Source of the DNA: an uncultured Synechococcus sp.
GTDB lineage: Bacteria > Cyanobacteriota > Cyanobacteriia > Phormidesmidales > Phormidesmidaceae
Direction: 5' to 3'
DNA length: 64,000 nt
Assembly: GCA_937911865.1 (NCBI GenBank)
Contig: CALDSK010000277.1
Span: 1 to 64,000 of the forward strand
In this document: positions 8,087 to 16,626 of the stretch, in pieces
How the letters are laid out: the number at the start of each line of letters is the position of its first letter
Numbering within the stretch: the stretch's first letter is position 1
Program-made: the position numbers and the translations under genes
Notes under the pieces: model-generated
Seen by the model: only the letters and a program-made list of their open reading frames with translations
The model's database searches: none
Told to the model about the DNA's origin: nothing

Positions 8087-9328
8087 TCAGGTAAGTGCAG
8101 ATGAATAGACAGGAGGCCGCTGTTGCGACCAGAGTTGTAGCATTTCCTCATAAACTTCAGAAATCACTTGCCGCCCCTTGTATGGTTTTGCAGCATCGCT
8201 ACAGGCTGTCGGTGGATATTTTTCAGGGTGAGCAAGGATCTGTTGCATAGCAGCAGCAATCGCCTCAGGCGTTCTCTCTTCGCAGACGATGCCGCTTTGC
8301 GCAGTCAGAATGTTAGGGGTGTCGCCTGCGCGGGTAGTAATAACGGGTGTACCGCAGGCTAAAGACTCTAGCGCCACAACTGGCAGACCCTCATAGACAC
8401 TGCTTAACACGAAGGCACGAGCAGCTCTATACAATACCGAGAGCCGATCTTGATTAACCGCGCCTAGCATCGTTACCTGCGCCGTCAGACCAAGACGGGT
8501 AATCTCATCGCGTAGCGCTGAAGCTAGCTCACCTTCGCCCGCAATCAGCAGATGAGCTTTAGGATCTGCCAGCTGCTTAATTGCCTGCACTAACAGCAGC
8601 GGATCTTTTTGAGGGTGCAGCCGCCCGGCAAACAAGAAAAACTTCGAGTCTTCAGGAATAGAAAGCTCTCTAGCTAAAGTCTGCACATACTGAAGTCGAG
8701 TGTTAGGCGCAACCGGGTAGAAGATGTCATCATCAACAGCGTTATGAACATAGGAAACACGCTGGGCGATTTTCGGATACAGCTGCCGGTACAGTTGTGT
8801 GGAGTCTGAATTACAAGATAGAACTCGATCGAACTGTTGAATCAACAGCTTTTCTAGCGCAAAGTACAGCCCAGGAAAGCGCTGCCAAAGAACAGACTTA
8901 TGCTCACCAGCGGCTTTTATCTTTTGGTGAATATCGTTGTGTATGTACAGCAGCTTATGGGCTCGCCAAGAGAAAGCAGCGATCGCAGGTTCTAGCCGAT
9001 GAAAGTGCACAAAATCTGAGGAAAAATTGCGCCTGAGTAGCGCCAGTGTGTAGCGTACAGAAGTCGGTACCAGGCGACGGGTATTGTCTTCAGGCAAATC
9101 GAACAGCGGGAAAAAATCTAGCTTTCTACCGGCAAAAACTGCTGTGTGCCATTGACCGGCAGGCATTTGCGGATCGCCCGTACCAACCCCTACTAAACGG
9201 ATGTCAATTTCTGGCGGCGCATACTTTATAAAGGAGCGAATAATGGTTTGGATACCACCTATCGAAGAATGCCAAGGGTTGAACTGATAAAAGATTGTGA
9301 GAACAGGTTTTGACATTTTTTCAGACAT
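8087..9328 (-). CDS. GT4 glycosyltransferase
   Basis: This 413-aa GT-B fold family 4 glycosyltransferase begins its N-lobe with a Gly-rich turn (HSSIGGIQTIIRSF, residues 20-33). The linker is followed by FAGRLHPQKDPLLLVQAI and the catalytic-site motif YEGLPVVALESLACG with the E-x7-E spacing. It is expected in the cytoplasm or at the membrane, adding one sugar to a growing repeat unit. It is the first gene of a two-gene minus-strand unit with the next GT4. Upstream (9329-9906) is a divergent promoter region shared with the NRPS gene. The start was chosen at the first ATG; Met5 is equally possible. Confidence 0.88.
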   Translation of the reverse strand: MSEKMSKPVLTIFYQFNPWHSSIGGIQTIIRSFIKYAPPEIDIRLVGVGTGDPQMPAGQWHTAVFAGRKLDFFPLFDLPEDNTRRLVPTSVRYTLALLRRNFSSDFVHFHRLEPAIAAFSWRAHKLLYIHNDIHQKIKAAGEHKSVLWQRFPGLYFALEKLLIQQFDRVLSCNSDSTQLYRQLYPKIAQRVSYVHNAVDDDIFYPVAPNTRLQYVQTLARELSIPEDSKFFLFAGRLHPQKDPLLLVQAIKQLADPKAHLLIAGEGELASALRDEITRLGLTAQVTMLGAVNQDRLSVLYRAARAFVLSSVYEGLPVVALESLACGTPVITTRAGDTPNILTAQSGIVCEERTPEAIAAAMQQILAHPEKYPPTACSDAAKPYKGRQVISEVYEEMLQLWSQQRPPVYSSALT

Positions 9329-9906
9329 CGGCTCTTAGAACTGTTTTTAAAGGTGGCTTTGTAGCATAAAAATCAAATTGGTTAAATCAGCACTGAAGAT
9401 CCGTACTTCAGTAGCAGGCAACACAGACGATAGAAACCGTGGTTCTGCGGAGTAAGACAAACTGTGAGATATGATACCACCCAGGCTCTTACCATCACGA
9501 TTAAACAATAACCGCTTCAGTATTAACACGGGCGTATTGATACTAGTTTTTGACGAGATTTTTTCATTTTTTGTTGCGCCACATACTGAGTAAGCATCAT
9601 AAATTGATAGCGAAGGCCCGTGTAAAAAAACTGACTTGCCCTGATAGCTTTACGGAATCTTTGAAAAACACAAAAGAATAGGCATACGATGGCAAATAGA
9701 TTCGTTTTTGAGCATTTTCTTGTGCGTGGGTGCTCTACTATGGACGGTTTTAGCTTAGGGTGAAGTAAGTAAGGGTTATGCGGAATTACGTTGTAATCGT
9801 TTTTAAGAGCAACCATCAAATGTTCTTATTTGGGGAGTATCTACTCACAAGGTGTGCATTTACACACATAACTCACAAGGTGTGCATTTACACATAACCG
9901 AATTGA
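9329..9906. other. Divergent intergenic region before the NRPS
   Basis: These 578 bp separate a minus-strand GT4 from the plus-strand NRPS. I see no credible gene: a possible 98-aa minus-strand frame has no recognisable features. The last 65 bp hold a pair of long direct repeats, listed separately. Promoters in both directions should lie here. Confidence 0.5.
9843..9896. promoter_or_regulatory. 28/26-bp direct repeats upstream of NRPS, possible operator
   Basis: Two adjacent direct repeats (9843-9870 and 9871-9896) are identical except that the second lacks one CA dinucleotide. Each contains the inverted half-sites TGTG-N6-CACA. They end about 10 bp before the GTG start candidate. Tandem dyad-bearing repeats at this place could bind a regulator, but they also fit the general tandem-duplication habit of this genome. 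Confidence 0.45.
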
Positions 9907-12900
9907 GTGCAGGTTCTTATCAGGTATTTTGGTTCTGCCTTCATGGCTCTTGGTAATCACGACGTCAGACCGATTTCTATTCACAGCTCAACAAACCAGA
10001 TCTTGAAATCAGATCAGCGCTCAACAAAAGCAAACTCAACAAAAGAGAACCCAGCAAAAGAGGGCTCGACCAAAGAAGTGAATCAAGCTGTAGAGGCCCC
10101 TCTTTCTTTTAGTCAGCGTCAGCTTTACTTTTTGGGTCAGATCACCGCAGACGGCGCTGAATACAACATTCCAAATGCCTACAGTCTTCGGGGATTATTA
10201 CAAGTAGAGGCATTGCAACAAAGTCTACAAAGGCTTGTAGTTCGTCACGCGGCTTTACGAACCCGCTTTCAAGCAACAAAAGAGCGGCCCGTGCAGATTG
10301 TAGAGAAGCACCTTCAAGTTAACCTACAGATCCAAGACTTTAGCCACCTGCCCTATAAACAAAGCATTCAAACCGCGCAAAAAAGAGCAGTTGCCGAGGC
10401 TAACCAGCCGTTTGATCTTGCGCTTGCTCCCCTTTGGAGAGTCACGCTGCTACGTCTCACCCCCAATGAACACTGGCTGCTGTTCACGGTGCATCACATT
10501 ATTTTTGATGGCTGGTCGGTCAATATTTTCTTTGGCGAGCTGCTGACGCTGTACGAAGCGATCTGCAAGCAACAGCCCTGTGAGCTACCGGCGCTGCCAC
10601 TTCAGTACACTGATTTTACACGTCAGCAGCAACAGCAGTTGCAAGGCGATTTTCTCGCTGGGCTGTTAAAGTATTGGACGCAAAGGCTAGGCGGCGAACT
10701 GCAGCCGCTGGAGCTGCCTTCAGACTATCCTCGTCCGCCTCAGCCCAGCTATCGGGGGGCCAGTGCGTCGATCGAGATTCCAGCGAGGCTAGTAGACAAA
10801 CTTCGTGTGCTGGGCCAACAAAAGAAAGCAACTTTGTTCATGACGCTGCTAGCAGCCTTCAAAGTGCTGTTATTTCGCTATACAAATCAGACAGATATTG
10901 TCGTCGGTACGCCTATTGCCAATCGCTCACGGCCTGAATTTAGGAGCATGATTGGCTTTCTGGTTAATACACTGGTGCTACGCAACTATCTGGAGGGTAG
11001 CCAAAGCTTTTGGCAGGTGCTCGAACGAGTCCGTACCAGCGCATTAGAAGCTTACGACTATCAGGCGCTACCGTTTGACTTACTCGTAGAAGCGCTGCAA
11101 CCAGAGCGCGATTTGAGCTACAACCCGCTATTTCAGGTGATGTTTCAGCTGCATGAAAAGCCCACAGCTTCACCGGCAGATGACGCTACTGACGAACTGC
11201 TGTGGAAACCGCTAGAGATAGAAAGCGATCGGGCAATGTTCGATTTGGTGATGGAAGCAGAGGTCCTGACCGACGGCTTGTTAGTCACGCTAGAGTACAG
11301 CCAAGATCTCTTTGAGGCCAGCACCATTGAGCGCATGCTGGGGCACTTTCAGCAGCTGTTAGAGGGGATAGCAGCTGCCGCTGCTCAGCCGATTGCGCAG
11401 CTACCGCTGCTCAGCCCAGCAGAGAGAACTCAGCTGATTGAGCACTGGAGCCGAACTGAAAGCCGAACTGAAAGCCGAGCTGAAAAAGGGCAGCTGCGCT
11501 CCTACGATAGACCGTACAGTAAGTCCCACAGCAGAAATCTCTCTGCTGAAGAGTTAGACCTTACCCTGTCGCTGCAAAATGCCGCTGGCAAAATGGTAGG
11601 CGAGCTAACCTACTACGGTGATTTGTCGAGGACAGATGCGATCGCCACCGCCCTTGAAAAGGCCTCTGCCCAGCTGCGTCAAATCGCAAAAAACGCTCCA
11701 GCAAAAAACGCCCCATACACACCGCCCTACCAGCTTTATCTGGAAACAGAAAATCCAAACGCAGCAGGCACAGAAGCAGCAGGTGCAGAAGCAGCAGGTA
11801 CAGAAGAAAAAAATACAGCTCAGCTCACGCCAGACTGGCACAAGCAGCTAAACCCTGGCGACGAGAACACGCCCACTAAGTGCCTGCATCAACACTTTGT
11901 AGACCAGGTAGAACAGACCCCTCATCGCATCGCCGTCAGTTACCAGGCTGACAGTTACCAGGCTGACAGCTACCACACAATAAACAATACGGATAACATC
12001 GCCTCCCACAACGGCGAGCAAACCCAGCAGCTCACCTACGCTCAGCTCAACGCCCGGGCCAATCAGCTAGCCCATCATCTGCTCGACTGCGGCATCCAGC
12101 CCGATCAGCCGGTTGGACTATTTTTAGAACGCTCTCCCGAAATAATCGTTGCCCTACTCGCCGTGCTAAAAGCAGGCGGAGCCTATCTGCCGATTGCACC
12201 AGACTATCCACAAGAGCGCATAAGCTACATCATCAACGACGCCAAAATCGACGTCATACTCACCCAAAGTCACCTCAGCGATCGGCTTTCAAACGCAGTA
12301 AAACATACGATCTGCGTCGACCGAGCAAGCGAGCGGCTAGCCACGCAGTCTAAAAGCAACCCCATTATCAGCGTCACGCCGCGCAACTTGGCTTACATCA
12401 TCTACACTTCAGGATCGACAGGCAAGCCCAAGGGCGTCATGATTGAGCACCAGGCAGCCAGTCATTTTGTCAGAGCTGCGATCGCCCAATACGGCATCAC
12501 AAAATCAGACTGCGTCTTACAGTTTGCCGCTATCAGCTTTGATCTGGCCGTAGAAGAAATCTTTATCAGCCTACTGTCAGGAGCCAAACTTCAGCTGCGT
12601 AACGAAACGATGCTAGGCACCGCTGCGCAGTTTACCAGATGCTGCCAAGACTGGGGGCTCACAGTCTTAAACCTACCCACGGCCTACTGGCACCAGCTAG
12701 TGGCCGATATGGCCACCAGCTACCTGCGTTTGCCAGAGGCCATTCGCTTAGTCATTATTGGTGGTGAGCGAGCCCTACCTAGCCGGGTAAAAACCTGGCA
12801 AACCCTCGTGGGCGACTATCCGCTGCTAATCAACGCCTACGGGCCGACCGAGGCCACCGTCACAGCAACCGGCTTCACAGTAGACAGCAGCACCACCATT

Positions 12901-14775
12901 CACCAAGAGGTACCCATCGGTCGCCCCTTCGCCAACGTCGAAACCTACATTCTCGACCCATACGCGCAGCCAGTGCCTATTGGCATTACTGGCGAGCTAC
13001 ACATCGGCGGGAAAAGCCTGGCGCGAGGCTATCTTCACCGCCAGGACCTAACGCAGCTTAAATTCATTCCCCATCCCTTCAGCTCAGACGCCAGCGCTAG
13101 GCTCTACAAAACGGGTGACCAGGCACGCTATTTACCCGATGGCAACATTGAATTTTTGGGCCGAATCGATACCCAGGTAAAAATTCGCGGCTTTCGGATT
13201 GAGCTAGGAGAAATAGAATCAGCGCTATTGCAGTTTCCGGGGGTGCGAGAAACCGTTGTCACAACCAGAGAAGACGGGCTGGGGCATTCACAGCTAGCTG
13301 CTTACATCATCGAACAGCCATCGTCCCCGGTCAGCATCACCGCGCTTAAAAACTTTCTACGCCAGACGCTGCCCAGCTACCTGGTGCCCAGCACAATTGA
13401 TAGCCTGACAGCGCTCCCCATAACACCCAACGGCAAGGTAGATCTTCAGGCTCTACCTGAGCCTGCCGTTTTAGACAGCTGGGATGAGGCAAGCCTTTAC
13501 ATCGCGCCGCGAACGCCGATAGAAGAAACCCTCTCAGTCATCTGGGCGCAGGCCTTAGGCAGAACAAAAGTGAGCATTCGAGACAGCTTTTTTGAGCTGG
13601 GCGGACATTCGTTACAGGCCATTCAGGTGATGGCTCAAATCGTTAGCGAGCTAGAAGTAGAACTGCCGCTTTCTGCGCTATTTCAAGCGCCCACCGTCGA
13701 AGAAATGGCGCAGCTATTGCATCAGGCAGGAGCAAAATCTCCTTGGACGCCGCTAGTAGCGCTTCAGAGCAGCGGCAGCAAACGACCTTTTTTTGCGGTT
13801 CACGGCGGTCATGGCGAAGTGCTCTTTTATCAAACCCTGGCGCAGCATCTAGGAAAAGACCAGCCGTTCTATGCCATGCGGGCCCTGGGTAATGACTACC
13901 CGGACATTGCCCATACCCGTATAGAAGACATGGCGAGTTGCTATATCGAAGCCATGCGAAGGGTGCAGCCAGAAGGGCCCTATCGCATTGGCGGTACCAG
14001 TCTGGGCGGCATTGTCGCTTTTGAAATGGCACAGCAGCTTCAGGCGATAGGACAAACCACTGAACGCCTGGTTCTATTCGATACCGGCGGATTTGAAAAC
14101 TTTGCGATTCCTCTACCCTGGTATCAGCGCCTCGTCAGCCTCTTTCGCTACATTCCTAAGTACGGGATAGCAGAGACCTGGCGGCGGCTTCAGCTGCGCG
14201 TACTCAAAGTATTTATGCTGGACTCTGCCGTAGAGTTTTACCGGGCTACGGGTAAGATGCCGACGCGGTTTTCGACCGAGCTAGATATTTGGGAGACGGT
14301 TTGGCTAGCAAACCTCGAAGCGATTGAACGGTACCGACCGCAACCCTATAGCGGTAAGCTAACCCTGCTAAGAGCGATAGACGATGGAGACTTCATGTGG
14401 CATGCTCACGCGTTGGACTACGGCTGGGGCCGGTATGCACTCGGTGGGGTAGAACAGCAAGACATGCCGGGAACGCATATTGGCATCTTTAAAGAGCCCG
14501 CGGTCAAACAGCTAGCCGAGCAGTTAGCTCAACTTTTAGAGATACCACCCATAAAGACATCACCTGTAGAGATATCATCTGGTGAAACAACGCCCAGAAA
14601 TAACAAACCTGGAAAAGAGATTGCAGATCATCCAACTTCAGGGCCTGCAAGCACAAAGCAGACGAAAACAGAGCCAACAAAAACAGAGCAGACGAAGACA
14701 GAGCAGGTGAAAATAGAAGACAACGCTTCAGAAGTATTTTCAGTGACAAACCAAACGCCAACGAAAGAGGAATAG
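9907..14775 (+). CDS. Single-module NRPS (C-A-PCP-TE)
   Basis: This 1622-aa nonribosomal peptide synthetase has one module. The condensation domain (about 50-500) carries HHIIFDG at 196-202. The adenylation domain (about 655-1140) has YTSGSTGKPKGV near 832 and INAYGPTEATV. The carrier domain has LGGHS with the attachment Ser1235. The thioesterase has GTSLGG with Ser1365, Asp1392 in LFDTGG and His1524 in GTHIG. My reading of the specificity residues, aligned from memory to PheA, is D-L-E-N-I-G-A-V-T-K; I do not recognise the substrate. Between C and A lies a 150-residue insertion, part of which (547-595) resembles the end of another C/E domain. Tails and linkers carry 12/15-bp repeat expansions. 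Start is GTG 9907 or ATG 9943; neither has a good ribosome site. A peptide exporter gene follows 7 bp downstream. Confidence 0.93.
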   Translation: MQVLIRYFGSAFMALGNHDVRPISIHSSTNQILKSDQRSTKANSTKENPAKEGSTKEVNQAVEAPLSFSQRQLYFLGQITADGAEYNIPNAYSLRGLLQVEALQQSLQRLVVRHAALRTRFQATKERPVQIVEKHLQVNLQIQDFSHLPYKQSIQTAQKRAVAEANQPFDLALAPLWRVTLLRLTPNEHWLLFTVHHIIFDGWSVNIFFGELLTLYEAICKQQPCELPALPLQYTDFTRQQQQQLQGDFLAGLLKYWTQRLGGELQPLELPSDYPRPPQPSYRGASASIEIPARLVDKLRVLGQQKKATLFMTLLAAFKVLLFRYTNQTDIVVGTPIANRSRPEFRSMIGFLVNTLVLRNYLEGSQSFWQVLERVRTSALEAYDYQALPFDLLVEALQPERDLSYNPLFQVMFQLHEKPTASPADDATDELLWKPLEIESDRAMFDLVMEAEVLTDGLLVTLEYSQDLFEASTIERMLGHFQQLLEGIAAAAAQPIAQLPLLSPAERTQLIEHWSRTESRTESRAEKGQLRSYDRPYSKSHSRNLSAEELDLTLSLQNAAGKMVGELTYYGDLSRTDAIATALEKASAQLRQIAKNAPAKNAPYTPPYQLYLETENPNAAGTEAAGAEAAGTEEKNTAQLTPDWHKQLNPGDENTPTKCLHQHFVDQVEQTPHRIAVSYQADSYQADSYHTINNTDNIASHNGEQTQQLTYAQLNARANQLAHHLLDCGIQPDQPVGLFLERSPEIIVALLAVLKAGGAYLPIAPDYPQERISYIINDAKIDVILTQSHLSDRLSNAVKHTICVDRASERLATQSKSNPIISVTPRNLAYIIYTSGSTGKPKGVMIEHQAASHFVRAAIAQYGITKSDCVLQFAAISFDLAVEEIFISLLSGAKLQLRNETMLGTAAQFTRCCQDWGLTVLNLPTAYWHQLVADMATSYLRLPEAIRLVIIGGERALPSRVKTWQTLVGDYPLLINAYGPTEATVTATGFTVDSSTTIHQEVPIGRPFANVETYILDPYAQPVPIGITGELHIGGKSLARGYLHRQDLTQLKFIPHPFSSDASARLYKTGDQARYLPDGNIEFLGRIDTQVKIRGFRIELGEIESALLQFPGVRETVVTTREDGLGHSQLAAYIIEQPSSPVSITALKNFLRQTLPSYLVPSTIDSLTALPITPNGKVDLQALPEPAVLDSWDEASLYIAPRTPIEETLSVIWAQALGRTKVSIRDSFFELGGHSLQAIQVMAQIVSELEVELPLSALFQAPTVEEMAQLLHQAGAKSPWTPLVALQSSGSKRPFFAVHGGHGEVLFYQTLAQHLGKDQPFYAMRALGNDYPDIAHTRIEDMASCYIEAMRRVQPEGPYRIGGTSLGGIVAFEMAQQLQAIGQTTERLVLFDTGGFENFAIPLPWYQRLVSLFRYIPKYGIAETWRRLQLRVLKVFMLDSAVEFYRATGKMPTRFSTELDIWETVWLANLEAIERYRPQPYSGKLTLLRAIDDGDFMWHAHALDYGWGRYALGGVEQQDMPGTHIGIFKEPAVKQLAEQLAQLLEIPPIKTSPVEISSGETTPRNNKPGKEIADHPTSGPASTKQTKTEPTKTEQTKTEQVKIEDNASEVFSVTNQTPTKEE
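10021..10080 (+). repeat. 15-bp repeat x4 in NRPS N-terminal tail
   Basis: Four in-frame 15-bp units (10021, 10036, 10051, 10066) encode variations of S-T-K-E-N. This is a low-complexity N-terminal extension before the condensation domain. Confidence 0.9.
11449..11967 (+). repeat. Three in-frame repeat clusters in NRPS C-A linker
   Basis: A 12-bp unit occurs three times at 11449-11484 (encoding S-R-T-E). A 15-bp unit occurs three times at 11761-11805 (A-A-G-T-E). A 15-bp unit occurs twice at 11938-11967 (S-Y-Q-A-D). All preserve the reading frame and lie outside the catalytic domains, or at the very start of the A domain. Confidence 0.92.
14659..14718 (+). repeat. 15-bp repeat x4 in NRPS C-terminal tail
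   Basis: Four in-frame 15-bp units encode Q/P-T-K-T-E variants after the thioesterase domain. A more degenerate 15-bp series precedes it at about 14547-14595. Confidence 0.9.
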
Positions 14776-14782
14776 GTCTCTG

Positions 14783-16510
14783 ATGAAGATCTTTCTTTTT
14801 ATCGTGAAGCGAGCACCTGTACTGACCTGTTTGGCAATGCTGACAGCGCTGTTGAGCGGGCTTTGTAGCGGGGGCTTAGTGGCGCTGATTCATAGGGCGC
14901 TAGAAGCTGAAACGGGCGAGGTCGCAAGCACGTCTGCGGGTCTGCTAAACCAGACGCCAAGCGGGCTATTTGGACTGTTTTTACTGGCGGTCGTGCTGAC
15001 GTTATTGAGTGCGATCGCAGCCAACCTCGTCATTACCTATCTCTACCGTCAGATCCTGCTGGACTTACAAATTCGTCTGGCCCGCGCTATTACCCGCACC
15101 CCCCTAGCCAAGCTTGAACAAATAGGCAGCCCGTCTCTGCTGGTAATGCTCACAGAAGACATTGACAATATCAGCGACACGGCCACAGAGCTAGTTCCTC
15201 TCATTAGCAATGTCGTCACGGTGATGGTCTGTTTTGGCTATCTCATTTGGCTCTCCTGGCAGGCCTTTGTTGCCACGCTAGTCTTTTTAATAATCGGCGG
15301 CGGCTCCTATCAGCTGATGATGCGTAGAGAGCAAAAAATCCTCACCATCAGCCGAGAAAAGCTCGACATACTCTACCGTTACTTTAACGATCTCACCGTT
15401 GGCACGAAAGAGCTAAAGCTAAATGAAAAACAAGCCAACGCCTTTTTAAATCAGGTTCTGAGTCCGACCGCTCACACTGTGCAAAAGCTGTTGTTTCGCT
15501 GGGACATGGCCTACGCCATTATCAGCGCCTGGGGTCGCTTTTTAATTCTGATGGTGGTCGGGCTGATTTTGTTCTTGCTGCCCCGTTACTTCTCGCTCTC
15601 TTCAAGCATTCTTTCTGGCTATATTTTAGCGCTGCTGTATGTCCGCTCCTCGCTACTGGCGATTATCGACACCCTGCCCGAGCTTGCCGAAGCCGCCGTC
15701 GCGCTCGAAAAAGTTGAATCGGTCGGCCTCGATCTGGCCTATGAAACAGCCATTGCACCAGCTGCGCCGTCAGCGACTCCAGTCACCCCGTGGCACTCTT
15801 TACAGCTAGTGGCCGTTACCCATCGCTACTACCGCGAACGTGAAGATGGCGTCTTTACGCTGGGGCCGATTACCCTAGAATTTCAGCCAGGAGAGTTAGT
15901 CTTTTTGATCGGGGGCAATGGCAGCGGTAAAAGCACTTTGGCAAAGCTGATTACCGGGCTGTATCCGCCAGAATCAGGAGAGCTTCGCTTGGATGGCCGC
16001 TTGGTCGGCCATCCGCCTGCAGGTGATACAGCCAGCAGAGAGAAATACCTGAAGAAATACCTTAGCCCTAACCAATATCGTCAAATTTTCTCGATGGTTT
16101 TCACAGACTTTCACCTGTTCGACGAGCTGCTGGGCCTAGCGCTAAAAGAGAACAAAGAAGAACAGATTGCTCACTACCTAGCCAGGCTTCAGCTAGATCA
16201 TAAGATAAACATTCAGGACGGTAAGGTCTCTACCACGGCGCTTTCACGCGGACAGCAGCAGCGGCTAGCCCTACTGGTCGCCTATTTAGAAGATCGTTCT
16301 TTTTACGTTTTTGACGAGTGGGCGTCTAATCAAGACCCTATTTTCAAAGCGGTGTTTTACACAGAGCTACTGCCAGAGCTGCGGGAAAAAGGAAAAACGG
16401 TACTGGTGATTAGCCACGACGATCATTACTTTCATTTGGGCGATCGCATCCTAAAGCTCACAGACGGTCAGCTCACTGCCGCCAAAATCACAGACGGTCA
16501 GCTTACCTGA
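14783..16510 (+). CDS. Cyclic-peptide-type ABC exporter (SyrD/PvdE family)
   Basis: This 575-aa inner-membrane exporter has six transmembrane helices fused to an ATPase. The membrane part spans about residues 1-310. The ATPase has Walker A GGNGSGKSTLAKL near 380, an atypical signature SRGQQQRLALL near 488 and Walker B FYVFDEWASNQDP near 510, the D-E-W form typical of the SyrD/PvdE peptide exporters. The start ATG lies 7 bp after the NRPS stop, with AGGAATAGG in front, so the pair is translationally coupled and it very probably exports the NRPS product. The extreme C-terminus repeats TDGQLT twice because of a 30-bp-period duplication, and its end overlaps the convergent flippase gene by 13 bp. 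Confidence 0.92.
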   Translation: MKIFLFIVKRAPVLTCLAMLTALLSGLCSGGLVALIHRALEAETGEVASTSAGLLNQTPSGLFGLFLLAVVLTLLSAIAANLVITYLYRQILLDLQIRLARAITRTPLAKLEQIGSPSLLVMLTEDIDNISDTATELVPLISNVVTVMVCFGYLIWLSWQAFVATLVFLIIGGGSYQLMMRREQKILTISREKLDILYRYFNDLTVGTKELKLNEKQANAFLNQVLSPTAHTVQKLLFRWDMAYAIISAWGRFLILMVVGLILFLLPRYFSLSSSILSGYILALLYVRSSLLAIIDTLPELAEAAVALEKVESVGLDLAYETAIAPAAPSATPVTPWHSLQLVAVTHRYYREREDGVFTLGPITLEFQPGELVFLIGGNGSGKSTLAKLITGLYPPESGELRLDGRLVGHPPAGDTASREKYLKKYLSPNQYRQIFSMVFTDFHLFDELLGLALKENKEEQIAHYLARLQLDHKINIQDGKVSTTALSRGQQQRLALLVAYLEDRSFYVFDEWASNQDPIFKAVFYTELLPELREKGKTVLVISHDDHYFHLGDRILKLTDGQLTAAKITDGQLT

Positions 16511-16626
16511 GGCTTGGCAAACACATGCCGGAACGCCCAGATGCTGAACATCAAATTGAAGCACTGACAAATGAAAACTGCGATCGCCACCCAATACACA
16601 CCAAAGCTCACTGCCGCCAAAATCAC
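16459..16626. repeat. Interlocked repeats at convergent gene ends
   Basis: An 18-bp unit beginning CACAGACGGTCAGC occurs at 16459 and again 30 bp later at 16489. Between them is a stretch (16471-16491) whose exact 21-bp copy recurs at 16606-16626, inside the flippase coding region on the other strand. The exporter's last residues are therefore built partly from sequence also found in the neighbouring gene. Confidence 0.85.

Noticed and set aside
9523-9819. A 98-aa minus-strand frame upstream of the NRPS
   Set aside because: It has no ribosome site, irregular composition and no recognisable pattern, and it lies in a promoter region.
9843-9896. Repeat pair considered as a CRISPR fragment
   Set aside because: The copies abut without spacers and there is no third copy or cas gene nearby.
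13643-14032. A 129-aa minus-strand frame within the NRPS
   Set aside because: It lies antisense to the intact PCP/thioesterase coding sequence, whose motifs are complete in the plus frame.
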